Under the pieces are notes generated by a model. The model had not been told where the DNA came from. It ran no database searches and saw nothing but the letters and a program-made list of their open reading frames with translations. A DNA stretch of 37,676 nucleotides. It comes from Bordetella parapertussis (GTDB lineage: Bacteria > Pseudomonadota > Gammaproteobacteria > Burkholderiales > SG8-41). The position numbers and the translations under genes were made by a program. Shown here piece by piece: positions 8,422 through 16,045 of the stretch (position 1 is the stretch's first letter; each line of letters begins with the position of its first letter). Location: positions 1 through 37,676 of the forward strand of contig CAMDLH010000042.1 in assembly GCA_945901405.1 (NCBI GenBank), given 5' to 3'.

Positions 8422-9396
8422 TTATTGAATACGGATGCGTTGCACCTTGGCGACCATCGCCCATTTCCTGATTTCGTCATTGAGAAACGCGGCAAACTGC
8501 TCGGGTGTTGAGCTGACAACCTCGCCGCCCTGATCGGCGATTTTCTGCCGCAGGCCGGGCACGGCCAGTATGCCGCGAAACTCGGCGTTGAGTTTAGCCG
8601 CCACGGCCTTGGGCGTGCCTGTCTTCACCATCATGCCGTACCAGCTCGTCGCCTGATAGTCGGGAAAACCCGACTCGGCTATGGCCGGCACGTCGGGCAA
8701 CAGCGGCGAGCGCGTCTTGCTGGCGATGCCCACGCCGCGCAAGCGGCCCGACTTGATGTGCTGCGTGACGCTGGTAATGCCCGAAAACAGCAATTCAATC
8801 TGCCCGCTCATCACATCGATGATCGCCGCCGGCGAGCCTTTGTACGGCACCTGAATCAGATCGATGCCAGCACTCGCGCGCAGGAGTTGCATCGCCATGT
8901 TCGGGATGCCGCCGGCGCCCAGCGACCCGTAGCGCAGCCTTGCAGGGTCTGCCCTGGCGATGCGGATCAAATCGGCAACGGTTGTTATCGGCCCCGTGGG
9001 TGACGCCACCAGCACCAGCGGCTGCACCAACGCCATCGTCACCGGATCAAGGTCCTTCGCGACATCATACGGCAGCGACCGCCCGAGCCCGGTGTTGATC
9101 GCCATGGCCGTGGGTGTGACGAGTATGGTGTGGCCGTCGGGTGAAGACTTCGCCGCCATGTCCACGCCGAGTATGGTGTCCGCGCCATCGCGGTTGATCA
9201 CCACGGCGGGTTTGTTCCATCGCTTGTAAAGTTCTTCCGAAACCAGCCGCGCCAATACGTCCGCGGTGCCGCCGGCGGAAAACGGCACGATGAGCCGCAG
9301 CGGCCGTTCCGGGAAACTTGCCGCGGACTGCGCGTGCGCCACCGGCGCCGCCAGCACAATCGCCGCCACGCCCGCGGCTTTTGTGTATGCATTCAT
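8422..9396 (-). CDS. Bug/TctC-family periplasmic solute-binding protein (Bug 7)
   Basis: 324 residues from the ATG at 9396, with a signal peptide ending PVAHAQ. The first loop is FSAGGTADVLARL. The second is INRDGADTILG, which lacks the usual RPGAG glycines. DGHT and QVPYKGSPAAIIDVMSGQ follow. The start codon lies one base after the stop of the maleate isomerase-like gene (TGA-G-ATG), which decides the start and implies coupled translation. This physical link makes Bug 7 the best candidate in the window for a binding protein whose ligand is processed by a known neighbour. Confidence 0.93.
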   Translation of the reverse strand: MNAYTKAAGVAAIVLAAPVAHAQSAASFPERPLRLIVPFSAGGTADVLARLVSEELYKRWNKPAVVINRDGADTILGVDMAAKSSPDGHTILVTPTAMAINTGLGRSLPYDVAKDLDPVTMALVQPLVLVASPTGPITTVADLIRIARADPARLRYGSLGAGGIPNMAMQLLRASAGIDLIQVPYKGSPAAIIDVMSGQIELLFSGITSVTQHIKSGRLRGVGIASKTRSPLLPDVPAIAESGFPDYQATSWYGMMVKTGTPKAVAAKLNAEFRGILAVPGLRQKIADQGGEVVSSTPEQFAAFLNDEIRKWAMVAKVQRIRIQ

Positions 9397-9397
9397 C

Positions 9398-10144
9398 TCA
9401 ATGCAGCAGCGCCAGCAGCGGCTTTGCTGCTTCGTTAAATTCGTCCGAGCCTGACTTGAAACCTGTTTCACGCAGCAGCCACCAGAGCCCGCACAGATTG
9501 GATGACAACACCGGCACGGAAAATTTACTCTGCACGCGGCTGATCGCGCCGATGGTCGGCATGCCGGTGCCGGTCATCAGCACGGCGGAGCCTGACGCGC
9601 GCGGGGCCAATTGCAGTAATTTTTCCGTCACGTAATCATCATCCAGTTCATACGCGGCATTGTGCGAGCCTTCGCCGAACTGGATGACTTCATCGAGCTT
9701 AAATCCCGAACCGCCCCAATAATCCGCCGACTGAGCGGTCAGCCAAGCGGGATACGGCGAAATCAGCGTGAGCGACTTGACGCCAAGCGCCTGCAACGCT
9801 TCTTGTATGGCATAGCTCGACGTGATGGTCGGCACGCCGGTCAGCGCCGCCATCTTGCGGCTGATGTCGCGATCCCCTTCCTTGCCGAGCAGATAAGACG
9901 AACCCGTGCACGAAATGAGTATCGCATCCAGCGGCATCGGGCGATAACCCATCACGCTCGACGCATACGACGCACGGTAGCCTTCATTGCGTTGCGCGAG
10001 ATCGCCCTGCTGCACCGGGAACCGCGACGCATACATGACGACGCCCTTGGGCAACGCCGCGTAGTATTCAGGCTCCACCGTCGGGTTGGGCGGCGGCATG
10101 ATCACACCCACGCGCTTGACTGGAATCTTGTTTGAAATCGCCAT
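9398..10144 (-). CDS. Maleate isomerase / arylmalonate decarboxylase-like protein (Asp/Glu racemase superfamily)
   Basis: 248 residues, cytoplasmic. The N-terminus RVGVIMPPPNPTVEPEYY matches the substrate-carboxylate-binding start of maleate cis-trans isomerases and arylmalonate decarboxylases (COG3473). Two cysteines sit in the expected catalytic places: Cys79 in ISCTGSSYL and Cys218 in SSNLCGLWW. Isomerases and racemases of this fold use two cysteines, while arylmalonate decarboxylase keeps only the second, so isomerase or racemase chemistry is favoured. AAGGAA precedes the ATG. It heads a likely operon with Bug 7, the cupin and Bug 6. The substrate is probably a dicarboxylate, which fits Bug ligands, but this is inference. 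Confidence 0.86.
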   Translation of the reverse strand: MAISNKIPVKRVGVIMPPPNPTVEPEYYAALPKGVVMYASRFPVQQGDLAQRNEGYRASYASSVMGYRPMPLDAILISCTGSSYLLGKEGDRDISRKMAALTGVPTITSSYAIQEALQALGVKSLTLISPYPAWLTAQSADYWGGSGFKLDEVIQFGEGSHNAAYELDDDYVTEKLLQLAPRASGSAVLMTGTGMPTIGAISRVQSKFSVPVLSSNLCGLWWLLRETGFKSGSDEFNEAAKPLLALLH

Positions 10145-10192
10145 GTAATGTTCCTTGCTCCAGCTGAGTTTAGTTTGCCCAGACTTACTCGC

Positions 10193-10352
10193 CTACCACA
10201 CACGCAGTTTGACCTGCATCGCAAACGCGCCGTGGAGTCTGTCCTTGTAATTCGGAATAACACTCAGGTTGACTCCCAGCCGTTTGCCCTCGATAGCCAA
10301 CACCGGCACGGGTGCTACGAACCAGCCGCCATTGCGCATGCGCGGATAACCA
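10193..10352 (-). pseudogene. C-terminal remnant of an outer-membrane beta-barrel-like protein
   Basis: Just after the Bug 8 stop, another minus-strand frame carries about 50 residues that look like real protein rather than a shadow. It reads GGWFVAPVPVLAIEGKR, then GVNLSVIPNYKD and HGAFAMQVKLRVW, then a stop at 10193. Alternating hydrophobic strands and a terminal aromatic residue are typical of the last strands of an outer-membrane beta-barrel. There is no start codon or upstream part, because the frame runs into Bug 8. This is therefore best read as the 3' remnant of a gene cut off by a past rearrangement. The family is not recognised with confidence. Confidence 0.45.
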
Positions 10353-11324
10353 TTACTCGGTCGCGATACCCGCCGCGCGTATGATTTGCGCCCAGCGTTT
10401 GGTCTCTTGCGCGACGTATGCGCCGAATTCCTGACTGCCGCCGCCCAGCCGCGTAAGACCCGCGCCGGCGTAGATTTCGCCCGCCTTCGGCAGATTCTGC
10501 ATGAGGTTGATTTCGGCGTTCCATTTTTCAACAATGTGTTTCGGCGTTGCCGCGGGCGCGAACACACCGCTCCACACCACGGCCTCGTAACCGGGCACGC
10601 CCGATTCGGCGATGGTCGGCAACTCCGGCGCAAACTCGCTGCGTTGCAGGCTCGTCACCGCGATCAGACGCAGCCGCCCGGTCTTCGCGTGGCCCTGCAC
10701 CAGCGGTATCGGGTTGAACAAACCCTGCAACTGTCCGCCCATGGTGTCGATCACGGCGAGCGATCCGCCCTTGTACGGCACATGCGCGATATCCACCTTC
10801 GCCATCACCTTGAACAACTCCAGTGACAGGTGAATGAACGAACCGGTGCCCGCCGAACCGAATGTAAGCTGGCCGGGTTTTGCACGCGCAAGATCGATCA
10901 ACTCACGCACGCTGCGCGCGGGCACGGCGGGGTTGAGCGCAATCGCGCCCGGCACCTGCGATATCAGGGACACCGGCGCCAGATCCTTCTGCGTGCTGAA
11001 AGAGAGCCTCGGATAAAAACTCGGCATCATCGCAATCGCCGCAGTGGTGCACAGCATGGTGTAACCGTCCGGCGTGGCGCGCGCCACGATCTCGGTGCCG
11101 ATGGTGGTGCCAGCACCACCGCGGCTATCCACAATCACCTGTTGGCCCCACGCCTCGGTGATGTGGCGTGCAAGCAGGCGCGACACCACGTCGGTTAGGC
11201 CGCCCGCGGCATAGGGATTCACCATCCGGATCGGTCGCTCGGGATACGCGGGCGCGGCGTAACCAGGCGCGCAGCAAAGCAGTGCGAGCATCGCCGGCGG
11301 CAGAAATTTCAACAGTGACTTCAT
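10353..11324 (-). CDS. Bug/TctC-family periplasmic solute-binding protein (Bug 8)
   Basis: 323 residues with GGAGC before the ATG. The signal peptide (MKSLLKFLPP...) is unusual in ending CCAPGYA; the two cysteines lack the small residues expected of a lipobox, so a lipoprotein is unlikely. Loops are YAAGGLTDVVSRL, DSRGGAGTTIG and DGYT, with HVPYKGGSLAVIDTMGGQ and WAQIIRAAGIATE. It begins 30 bases after the Bug 9 stop on the same strand. Its stop abuts the beta-barrel remnant, so its 3' flank marks an old DNA junction. Confidence 0.92.
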   Translation of the reverse strand: MKSLLKFLPPAMLALLCCAPGYAAPAYPERPIRMVNPYAAGGLTDVVSRLLARHITEAWGQQVIVDSRGGAGTTIGTEIVARATPDGYTMLCTTAAIAMMPSFYPRLSFSTQKDLAPVSLISQVPGAIALNPAVPARSVRELIDLARAKPGQLTFGSAGTGSFIHLSLELFKVMAKVDIAHVPYKGGSLAVIDTMGGQLQGLFNPIPLVQGHAKTGRLRLIAVTSLQRSEFAPELPTIAESGVPGYEAVVWSGVFAPAATPKHIVEKWNAEINLMQNLPKAGEIYAGAGLTRLGGGSQEFGAYVAQETKRWAQIIRAAGIATE

Positions 11325-11354
11325 GTGCGCTGCTCCATGAACATGGTCAATGAA

Positions 11355-12323
11355 TTAGTTTTCCACTCTGATATTGGCAGTCTTGACCACTTTGCGCCAC
11401 TTTTCAATATCACGCTGCAGTACTTGCGCCACGCGCTCCGGCGCGCCGCCCACGGCCACCATGCCGTCACTCGCGAGGCGCTCCTTCACGTCGGCCATCT
11501 GCACGATGCGGTTGACCTCGGCGTTCCAGCGCGCGACGACATCCCTGGGCAAACCTTTCGGACCCAGCACGGCGTTCCACGACACAGCTTCGTAACCCGC
11601 GACCGTTTCGCTGATCGTCGGAACATCAGGAATCGCGTTAGAGCGCCTTGCGGTGGTCACCGCCAGACCGCGCACGCGGTTTGACCGCACATGCGGAATC
11701 ATCTGCACCATCACGCCGACGACGAGCTGAATCTGCCCGCCGATCATTTCATTCAGCGCAGGCCCCATGCCCTTGTACGGCACGTGCGTGATTCTCGTGC
11801 CCGCGGCCTGATTGAAATACTCGGTGACCAGGTGATTGCTGCCACCTGCGCCGCCCGAGCCATAATTGAGTTTGCCCGGATTCGCCTTGTCATACGCGAT
11901 CAGTTCCTTCACGCTGTGAATCGGCAACGCGGCATTCAGCGCCATCACATAACCCGTCTCGCCCACCAGCACCACCGGCGTGACATCGTTAAGCGGATCG
12001 TACGGCAGCTTGTAGATCGCGGCGTTCGCCGTGTAACCCGCCGACACCAGCATCAAGGTGTAACCATCGGCGCTCGCGCGTACCACGGTTTCGACACCGA
12101 CACTGCCGCCCGCGCCGGGGCGGTTGTCCACCACCACCGATTGCCTGAAAGGCTCGGCGAGTTTAAGCGCCAGCGTGCGCGCTACGATGTCGAGTCCGCC
12201 GCCGGGCGGGGCGGGCACAATCAGGCGCACCGGCCTTGCGGGGTATGGTTGTGCCGCGCAAATGCCGCCTATGAGCAGGCTGCTCGCCGTGACTGCAAAC
12301 GCCAGCGTGGCTTTAATGTTCAT
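11355..12323 (-). CDS. Bug/TctC-family periplasmic solute-binding protein (Bug 9)
   Basis: 322 residues from the ATG at 12323, with a signal peptide ending GGICA. Loops are PPGGGLDIVAR, DNRPGAGGSVG and DGYT; the second lobe has HVPYKGMGPALNEMIGG. It is the closest relative of Bug 2 within the window, sharing KLPYDP-NDVTP, DKANPGKLNYG, ETVAGYEA and AVLGPKGLP. No good ribosome-binding site is visible at 12323. A longer frame to 12374 exists but adds a non-signal-like leader. It follows the N-formylglutamate amidohydrolase-like gene by about 100 bases. Confidence 0.92.
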   Translation of the reverse strand: MNIKATLAFAVTASSLLIGGICAAQPYPARPVRLIVPAPPGGGLDIVARTLALKLAEPFRQSVVVDNRPGAGGSVGVETVVRASADGYTLMLVSAGYTANAAIYKLPYDPLNDVTPVVLVGETGYVMALNAALPIHSVKELIAYDKANPGKLNYGSGGAGGSNHLVTEYFNQAAGTRITHVPYKGMGPALNEMIGGQIQLVVGVMVQMIPHVRSNRVRGLAVTTARRSNAIPDVPTISETVAGYEAVSWNAVLGPKGLPRDVVARWNAEVNRIVQMADVKERLASDGMVAVGGAPERVAQVLQRDIEKWRKVVKTANIRVEN

Positions 12324-12421
12324 GAGCGATATCAAGATTTTCACGCGGGCACCCTGCGCCCCGGCCCTCCCCATGCTTGCCGCGCATCACAATCAGAAAC
12401 GCAGAAATGCCCGCATTCGAC

Positions 12422-13258
12422 TCACGGCGATTGCTTTCCCGCATTCAGATACGTCCTGTAGAAAACCGCAATCGACTCCGCGAGATCATCAATCACGCGA
12501 GGGTCTTTTCTCAAGCTGGCGCCGAATTCGAGCTGAATCGCATCAATGCCGTCGCGATTATTACTGCCATAAGTGCGCACTGTGTAGCCGCCGTTATAAC
12601 GTTTATCTTCCGGCGGGTTGCCGATACGAGTGTTTGGTGGAAACACCTCGCGGCCCCTGGCGCTGAAGGCACCGAACAGACTTTTTTCGCCCGTGAGCGC
12701 GGCAGCGCCGTGTTTAGAGAGGAGATTTTCGACTGTCCATGCGTTTGACGTGCCGCGATGAAGGGTATTCGGGTCTGTTCCCTGACCGTGTATATCCAGC
12801 AGCAGCGCGCCATCCGGAAATTTTTGCCGGATTTCCGCCACAAATCCACGAATACTATTGTGATAGGCCGTGTAATAAGGTTCCGCCTTCGCGTCATCAA
12901 ATGCCTCGCCTGCCCTGCGGTTCGCATCCACGTAGCGGCGATGGAAACGTGCCGCAACCACATAGGGCTCGGCGCCAAGCGTTGCTTTCAAACGGATTGC
13001 AAGCGCTTCAGTCAACTCAAGCGTGCGTGTATCCATGCCGGCGACCGCAAGATTGCCGGTGCGGATGGCGGCGCCGGGTATAACTTTCGCGCCGCCGTGC
13101 GGCGCCGTCAACAGTATCGGCAGATTGCCGGGCCTGGCGATGACGAGTTCGTTGACTTCAGCGGCATCAGTCCCCGCCGCAAAGGTGAATATAACAAATA
13201 ACGCCAAAATACGAAGACTGGCAATCAGTGAGCAACGACAAGGCAATAACATTTTCAT
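12422..13258 (-). CDS. Exported N-formylglutamate amidohydrolase-family protein
   Basis: 278 residues. Landmarks of the family (PF05013) are TAPHGG at 51-56, RFHRRYVDANR at 104-114, LLDIHGQG at 153-160 and IQLEFG near 245. The His, Glu and Arg residues for zinc and carboxylate binding are therefore in place. Classical N-formylglutamate deformylase (HutG) is cytoplasmic and ends histidine breakdown. This protein instead has an N-terminal hydrophobic segment (about residues 10-32) that looks like a signal peptide. There are no hut neighbours either, so the substrate is probably different and handled in the periplasm. ATG codons at 13258 and 13252 are both possible. It lies between the Gfo/Idh gene and Bug 9. 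Confidence 0.82.
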   Translation of the reverse strand: MKMLLPCRCSLIASLRILALFVIFTFAAGTDAAEVNELVIARPGNLPILLTAPHGGAKVIPGAAIRTGNLAVAGMDTRTLELTEALAIRLKATLGAEPYVVAARFHRRYVDANRRAGEAFDDAKAEPYYTAYHNSIRGFVAEIRQKFPDGALLLDIHGQGTDPNTLHRGTSNAWTVENLLSKHGAAALTGEKSLFGAFSARGREVFPPNTRIGNPPEDKRYNGGYTVRTYGSNNRDGIDAIQLEFGASLRKDPRVIDDLAESIAVFYRTYLNAGKQSP

Positions 13259-13310
13259 CGTGGCGCATCCGTCAGCAAAAACTGTCTGCGTAAATTGGCG
13301 TCATTGCCGG

Positions 13311-14417
13311 CTACAACACCACCTTCTGCCGCTGCCCCGTCTCGGACGCACGCCGGATAGCATCCAGCATCCGGTGCCTGCGCACGGCATGCTCGAAATC
13401 CGCCTCGACTGGCGCGCCGGTGCGTATCGCCTCGGCGAACTTGACCCACATCTGGCCCACGTCGTATGACTGGCCGAGACCGCGCACTTCCTCGGGTACG
13501 CACTTGTATTTTTCCGGCACGGGCAGCTCCTGCATGGCCTTGTCTTCTTTTTTGCCGCCCATGATCTTGCGCTTGGTCTCCTGCCCGGCGTCGCCGCCGC
13601 CGATCATCATCAGCGTGCCTTCGCTGCCGTAAATCTCGAAGCGGTAGCCGCTGCCGTGAAACGGATGCACACCGAGGTTGACGCTGACCACCGCGCCACC
13701 TTCGAGCCGCCCGGTGAGCATGACGTTATCGGGCGAGGTGACATCGACGTATTTCTTGGTGTCTGTCTCGAACCATTGCGGCGTTTGCGTGCTCAACACC
13801 GCCGACACTTCGGCGAGTTCGCCCGCGACCATGCACAGCGCATCCATCGAATGGCCGAAAGTGATGGTCAGCGTGTTAGCACCCAGCGCCACGTCTTTTT
13901 GCCACGTGCGATCAGAAGTGCGCGTCTGCACGCCGCTACCCATGTGCGTCATGTTCACCGACAGCATCTTGCCGACGTAGCCGCTCTTGATGAGATCGCG
14001 CATGTAGTTGTACGCGGGGGAAGCGCGCCGTTGCAGGCCGACCATGGTGCGCACGTTTTTCTTGCGCGCGAACGCGGCCATTTCCTCGGCTTCCTTGGTG
14101 TTCGCACCGAGCGGCCATTCGCAATAAACATGCTTGCCGGTTTCGAGCGCATCCATGGTGATTTTGTAATGCGCGGGCACGCGCACGGCGACGAGTGCGG
14201 CCTCGACCTGCGGGTCTTCACCCATTTTCTTCACATCACTAAAGGCTTTTTTCACGCCGTATTTGTCGGCGGCAGCTTGCGCGGTGTCGGCGTGCGCGGT
14301 GCACACCGCGTGTAGATTGATCTCCGGCAGTTTTTGCAGTGCCGGGCCATGCGCGCTGGGGCCCCAGCGGCCGCCGGCGCCGATAAATCCTACGCGTAAC
14401 GGATCAGATACAGCCAT
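13311..14417 (-). CDS. Gfo/Idh/MocA-family NAD(P)-dependent oxidoreductase
   Basis: 368 residues, cytoplasmic. The Rossmann start is VGFIGAGGRWG (residues 9-19). The family's EKP motif reads EWPLG (E100, W101, P102), so the lysine often involved in catalysis is replaced by tryptophan, as in Gal80-like members. GHSMDALC (188-195) supplies the His and Asp of the substrate-side motif. The C-terminal alpha/beta domain follows from about 130. The Lys change makes a normal dehydrogenase reaction uncertain. GGGAGA lies six bases before the ATG. An AT-rich repeated motif sits just upstream, and the VOC gene precedes it by 53 bases on the same strand. Confidence 0.88.
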   Translation of the reverse strand: MAVSDPLRVGFIGAGGRWGPSAHGPALQKLPEINLHAVCTAHADTAQAAADKYGVKKAFSDVKKMGEDPQVEAALVAVRVPAHYKITMDALETGKHVYCEWPLGANTKEAEEMAAFARKKNVRTMVGLQRRASPAYNYMRDLIKSGYVGKMLSVNMTHMGSGVQTRTSDRTWQKDVALGANTLTITFGHSMDALCMVAGELAEVSAVLSTQTPQWFETDTKKYVDVTSPDNVMLTGRLEGGAVVSVNLGVHPFHGSGYRFEIYGSEGTLMMIGGGDAGQETKRKIMGGKKEDKAMQELPVPEKYKCVPEEVRGLGQSYDVGQMWVKFAEAIRTGAPVEADFEHAVRRHRMLDAIRRASETGQRQKVVL

Positions 14418-14440
14418 TTTGCTCTCCCTAAAATAGTGTT

Positions 14441-14457
14441 TAAAAACAAATACTTAC
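14441..14457 (-). repeat. AT-rich dispersed motif, copy B
   Basis: On the minus strand the sequence reads GTAAGTATTTGTTTTTA, ending 23 bases before the Gfo/Idh start codon and reading in the same direction as that gene. It matches the core of the copies at 2571 and 28759. Its position between start codon and upstream gene suggests a regulatory or inserted element. Confidence 0.5.
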
Positions 14458-14470
14458 GATACATATATAA

Positions 14471-14827
14471 TTACTTCATTTCGATGAATTCAAGCTGCAC
14501 GCCGTCCGGCCCCTCGAAGAAACATACGCGCCGTCCGCCCGACACCACAGTCTCTTCAAGTATGCCGATGCCGCGCGCCTTGAGTTTTGCGACCACCGTG
14601 TCGAGCTCATCGGTGTCGATGGCAAGATGCTCCATGCCGAATTTTTGCTCGCGCGTTTGCGTCTTGTGCAGGCCGGTGACATTGAGCGACAGCCCATGCA
14701 GATCGACACGAAAGCCGCCCATTGCGGATTCACTGACGATTTTCGCTCCGAGCACATCGACGTAAAACTGCGCGGTCGCCTTCGGGTCTTCGGTTTTCAG
14801 ATGCAGGTGATTCAGTTTCAACGTCAT
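14471..14827 (-). CDS. VOC-superfamily (glyoxalase/dioxygenase-like) protein
   Basis: 118 residues, a single VOC domain of two beta-alpha-beta-beta-beta modules. LNHLHLKTEDP at the N-terminus supplies the first metal-ligand His. FGMEHLAIDTDELD begins the second module, and GVQLEFIEMK at the end supplies the Glu. The family includes glyoxalase I, extradiol dioxygenases and epimerases. Length and lack of extra domains fit a lyase or epimerase rather than a ring-cleavage enzyme, but the reaction is unknown. A strong AAGGAG precedes the ATG. It heads the VOC, Gfo/Idh and FGase-like run. Confidence 0.87.
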   Translation of the reverse strand: MTLKLNHLHLKTEDPKATAQFYVDVLGAKIVSESAMGGFRVDLHGLSLNVTGLHKTQTREQKFGMEHLAIDTDELDTVVAKLKARGIGILEETVVSGGRRVCFFEGPDGVQLEFIEMK

Positions 14828-14891
14828 GGCTTGCTCCTTGTCGTGAGAAATAATGAAAAATGGGCCGGCCAGTATAGCGTCACTGGCACGG

Positions 14892-14927
14892 GTGTTGTGC
14901 TCAGTGTTGCGCTCAGTGTTGTGCTCA
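14892..14927. repeat. Three-copy 12-base tandem repeat over the Bug 10 stop codon
   Basis: GTGTTGTGCTCA, GTGTTGCGCTCA and GTGTTGTGCTCA follow one another without gaps. The last copy contains the Bug 10 stop codon (14925-14927). Because the unit is a multiple of three and begins after the stop, copy-number changes would alter only the 3' untranslated spacer before the VOC gene. Confidence 0.7.
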
Positions 14928-15950
14928 CTCCGGCTTGATCCCTGTCGCGCGTATCATCGCCTGATAACGCAAATACTCCTCCTGCATGTAGCGCATGAAT
15001 CCATCCGGCGTGCTCTCCGGCGTTGATTCCGCGCCCTGGCGCAAATACAGCTTGCGCAAATTTTCCTTGCGCAGCACGCGCACGATGTCGCTGTGCAGTT
15101 GTTCGATGTAGCGCCGCGGCGTGCCCTTGGGCGCAACCAGCCCCGACCAACTGTCGAATTGCGCCTCGGGCAGCCCGGCCTCGCTGATCGCCGGCACGTT
15201 GGGCAGCGTGGGGCTGCGCTGCGGCGTCATCACCGCCAGCGCGCGCAAGCGCCCGTCGCGCACCGTGCCCAGCGCGGAGGGCAGCGTGTACACCGCGTAA
15301 TGCACGCGCCCCATCGCCATCTCGGTATAGGTATCCGACACCATGCGGTACGGTATGTGCACCGCCTCGATGCCCACCGCGCGCGAGAAAACTTCCGCCG
15401 CCAGATGCGACGCCGAGCCGATGCCGAGCGACGCATAGTTAAGTTCGCCGGGGCGCACGCGCGCATAGGTAACGAAATCGCGTGGCGATGCCGTGAGAAT
15501 CGCGGGCGTGCTCACCAGCACATTGGTGATCGACGCCACGTGCGCAACACCAACGATATCGCCCAGCGCGCGGTAGGGCGCGTTGTCGCGCATGAGCTCG
15601 CTGATGATGCGCGTGACGCCGACCATGCCCAGCGTGTAGCCGTCCTTGGGCGACTCCGACACGCGCTTGTTGCCGATCAGCCCGCCCGCGCCGGGGCGGT
15701 TCTCGACGATGATTCTGAGTTTGTACAACTGCTCAAGCTCGTCGGCCATGGTGCGCGCGAAGAAATCGTCCGCCGCGCCAGGTGACGCGGCAACGATGAT
15801 GCGCATGGTTTTAACCGGATAGTCGGTCTGCGATATGGGTTGAGGCTGCTGTGCAAAAACCGGCGCGGCGCACGGCAGCAACGCGGCAGCCGCGCGCATT
15901 ACAAGCCGCGACAGGCACGAAAGTGGAGAGCAAGCACGCGCGTTTCCCAT
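14925..15950 (-). CDS. Divergent Bug/TctC-family solute-binding protein (Bug 10)
   Basis: 341 residues if started at 15950; an ATG at 15899 is an alternative, and neither has a clear ribosome-binding site. The N-terminus has a long basic region before the hydrophobic core ending APVFAQ. The first loop is SPGAADDFFAR, with two Asp, and the second is ENRPGAGG. The second-lobe motif is HIPYRMVSDTYTEMAMGR, without the usual G-P-A-hydrophobic-D pattern. This member is clearly more distant than Bug 1-9. It is divergent from Bug 11 across 95 bases. Confidence 0.87.
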   Translation of the reverse strand: MGNARACSPLSCLSRLVMRAAAALLPCAAPVFAQQPQPISQTDYPVKTMRIIVAASPGAADDFFARTMADELEQLYKLRIIVENRPGAGGLIGNKRVSESPKDGYTLGMVGVTRIISELMRDNAPYRALGDIVGVAHVASITNVLVSTPAILTASPRDFVTYARVRPGELNYASLGIGSASHLAAEVFSRAVGIEAVHIPYRMVSDTYTEMAMGRVHYAVYTLPSALGTVRDGRLRALAVMTPQRSPTLPNVPAISEAGLPEAQFDSWSGLVAPKGTPRRYIEQLHSDIVRVLRKENLRKLYLRQGAESTPESTPDGFMRYMQEEYLRYQAMIRATGIKPE

Positions 15951-15978
15951 GGCCGCGATACGGTAGCGTGCCCGGCGG

Positions 15979-16007
15979 CTAACAGCAAGCGCCATCTGCG
16001 CTATATT
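15979..16007 (+). promoter_or_regulatory. Possible sigma-70 promoter for Bug 11
   Basis: CTAACA at 15979-15984 and TATATT at 16002-16007 are 17 bases apart and lie about 40 bases before the Bug 11 ATG. The -10 box is good and the -35 moderate. Confidence 0.32.
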
Positions 16008-16045
16008 TGAGGCCGGGCCAGCAGCAAACGTCACAGGGGGAAATC

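Noticed and set aside
11691..12461. 256-residue plus-strand frame opposite Bug 9
   Set aside because: Composition typical of antisense shadows and no start signal; Bug 9 explains the region.
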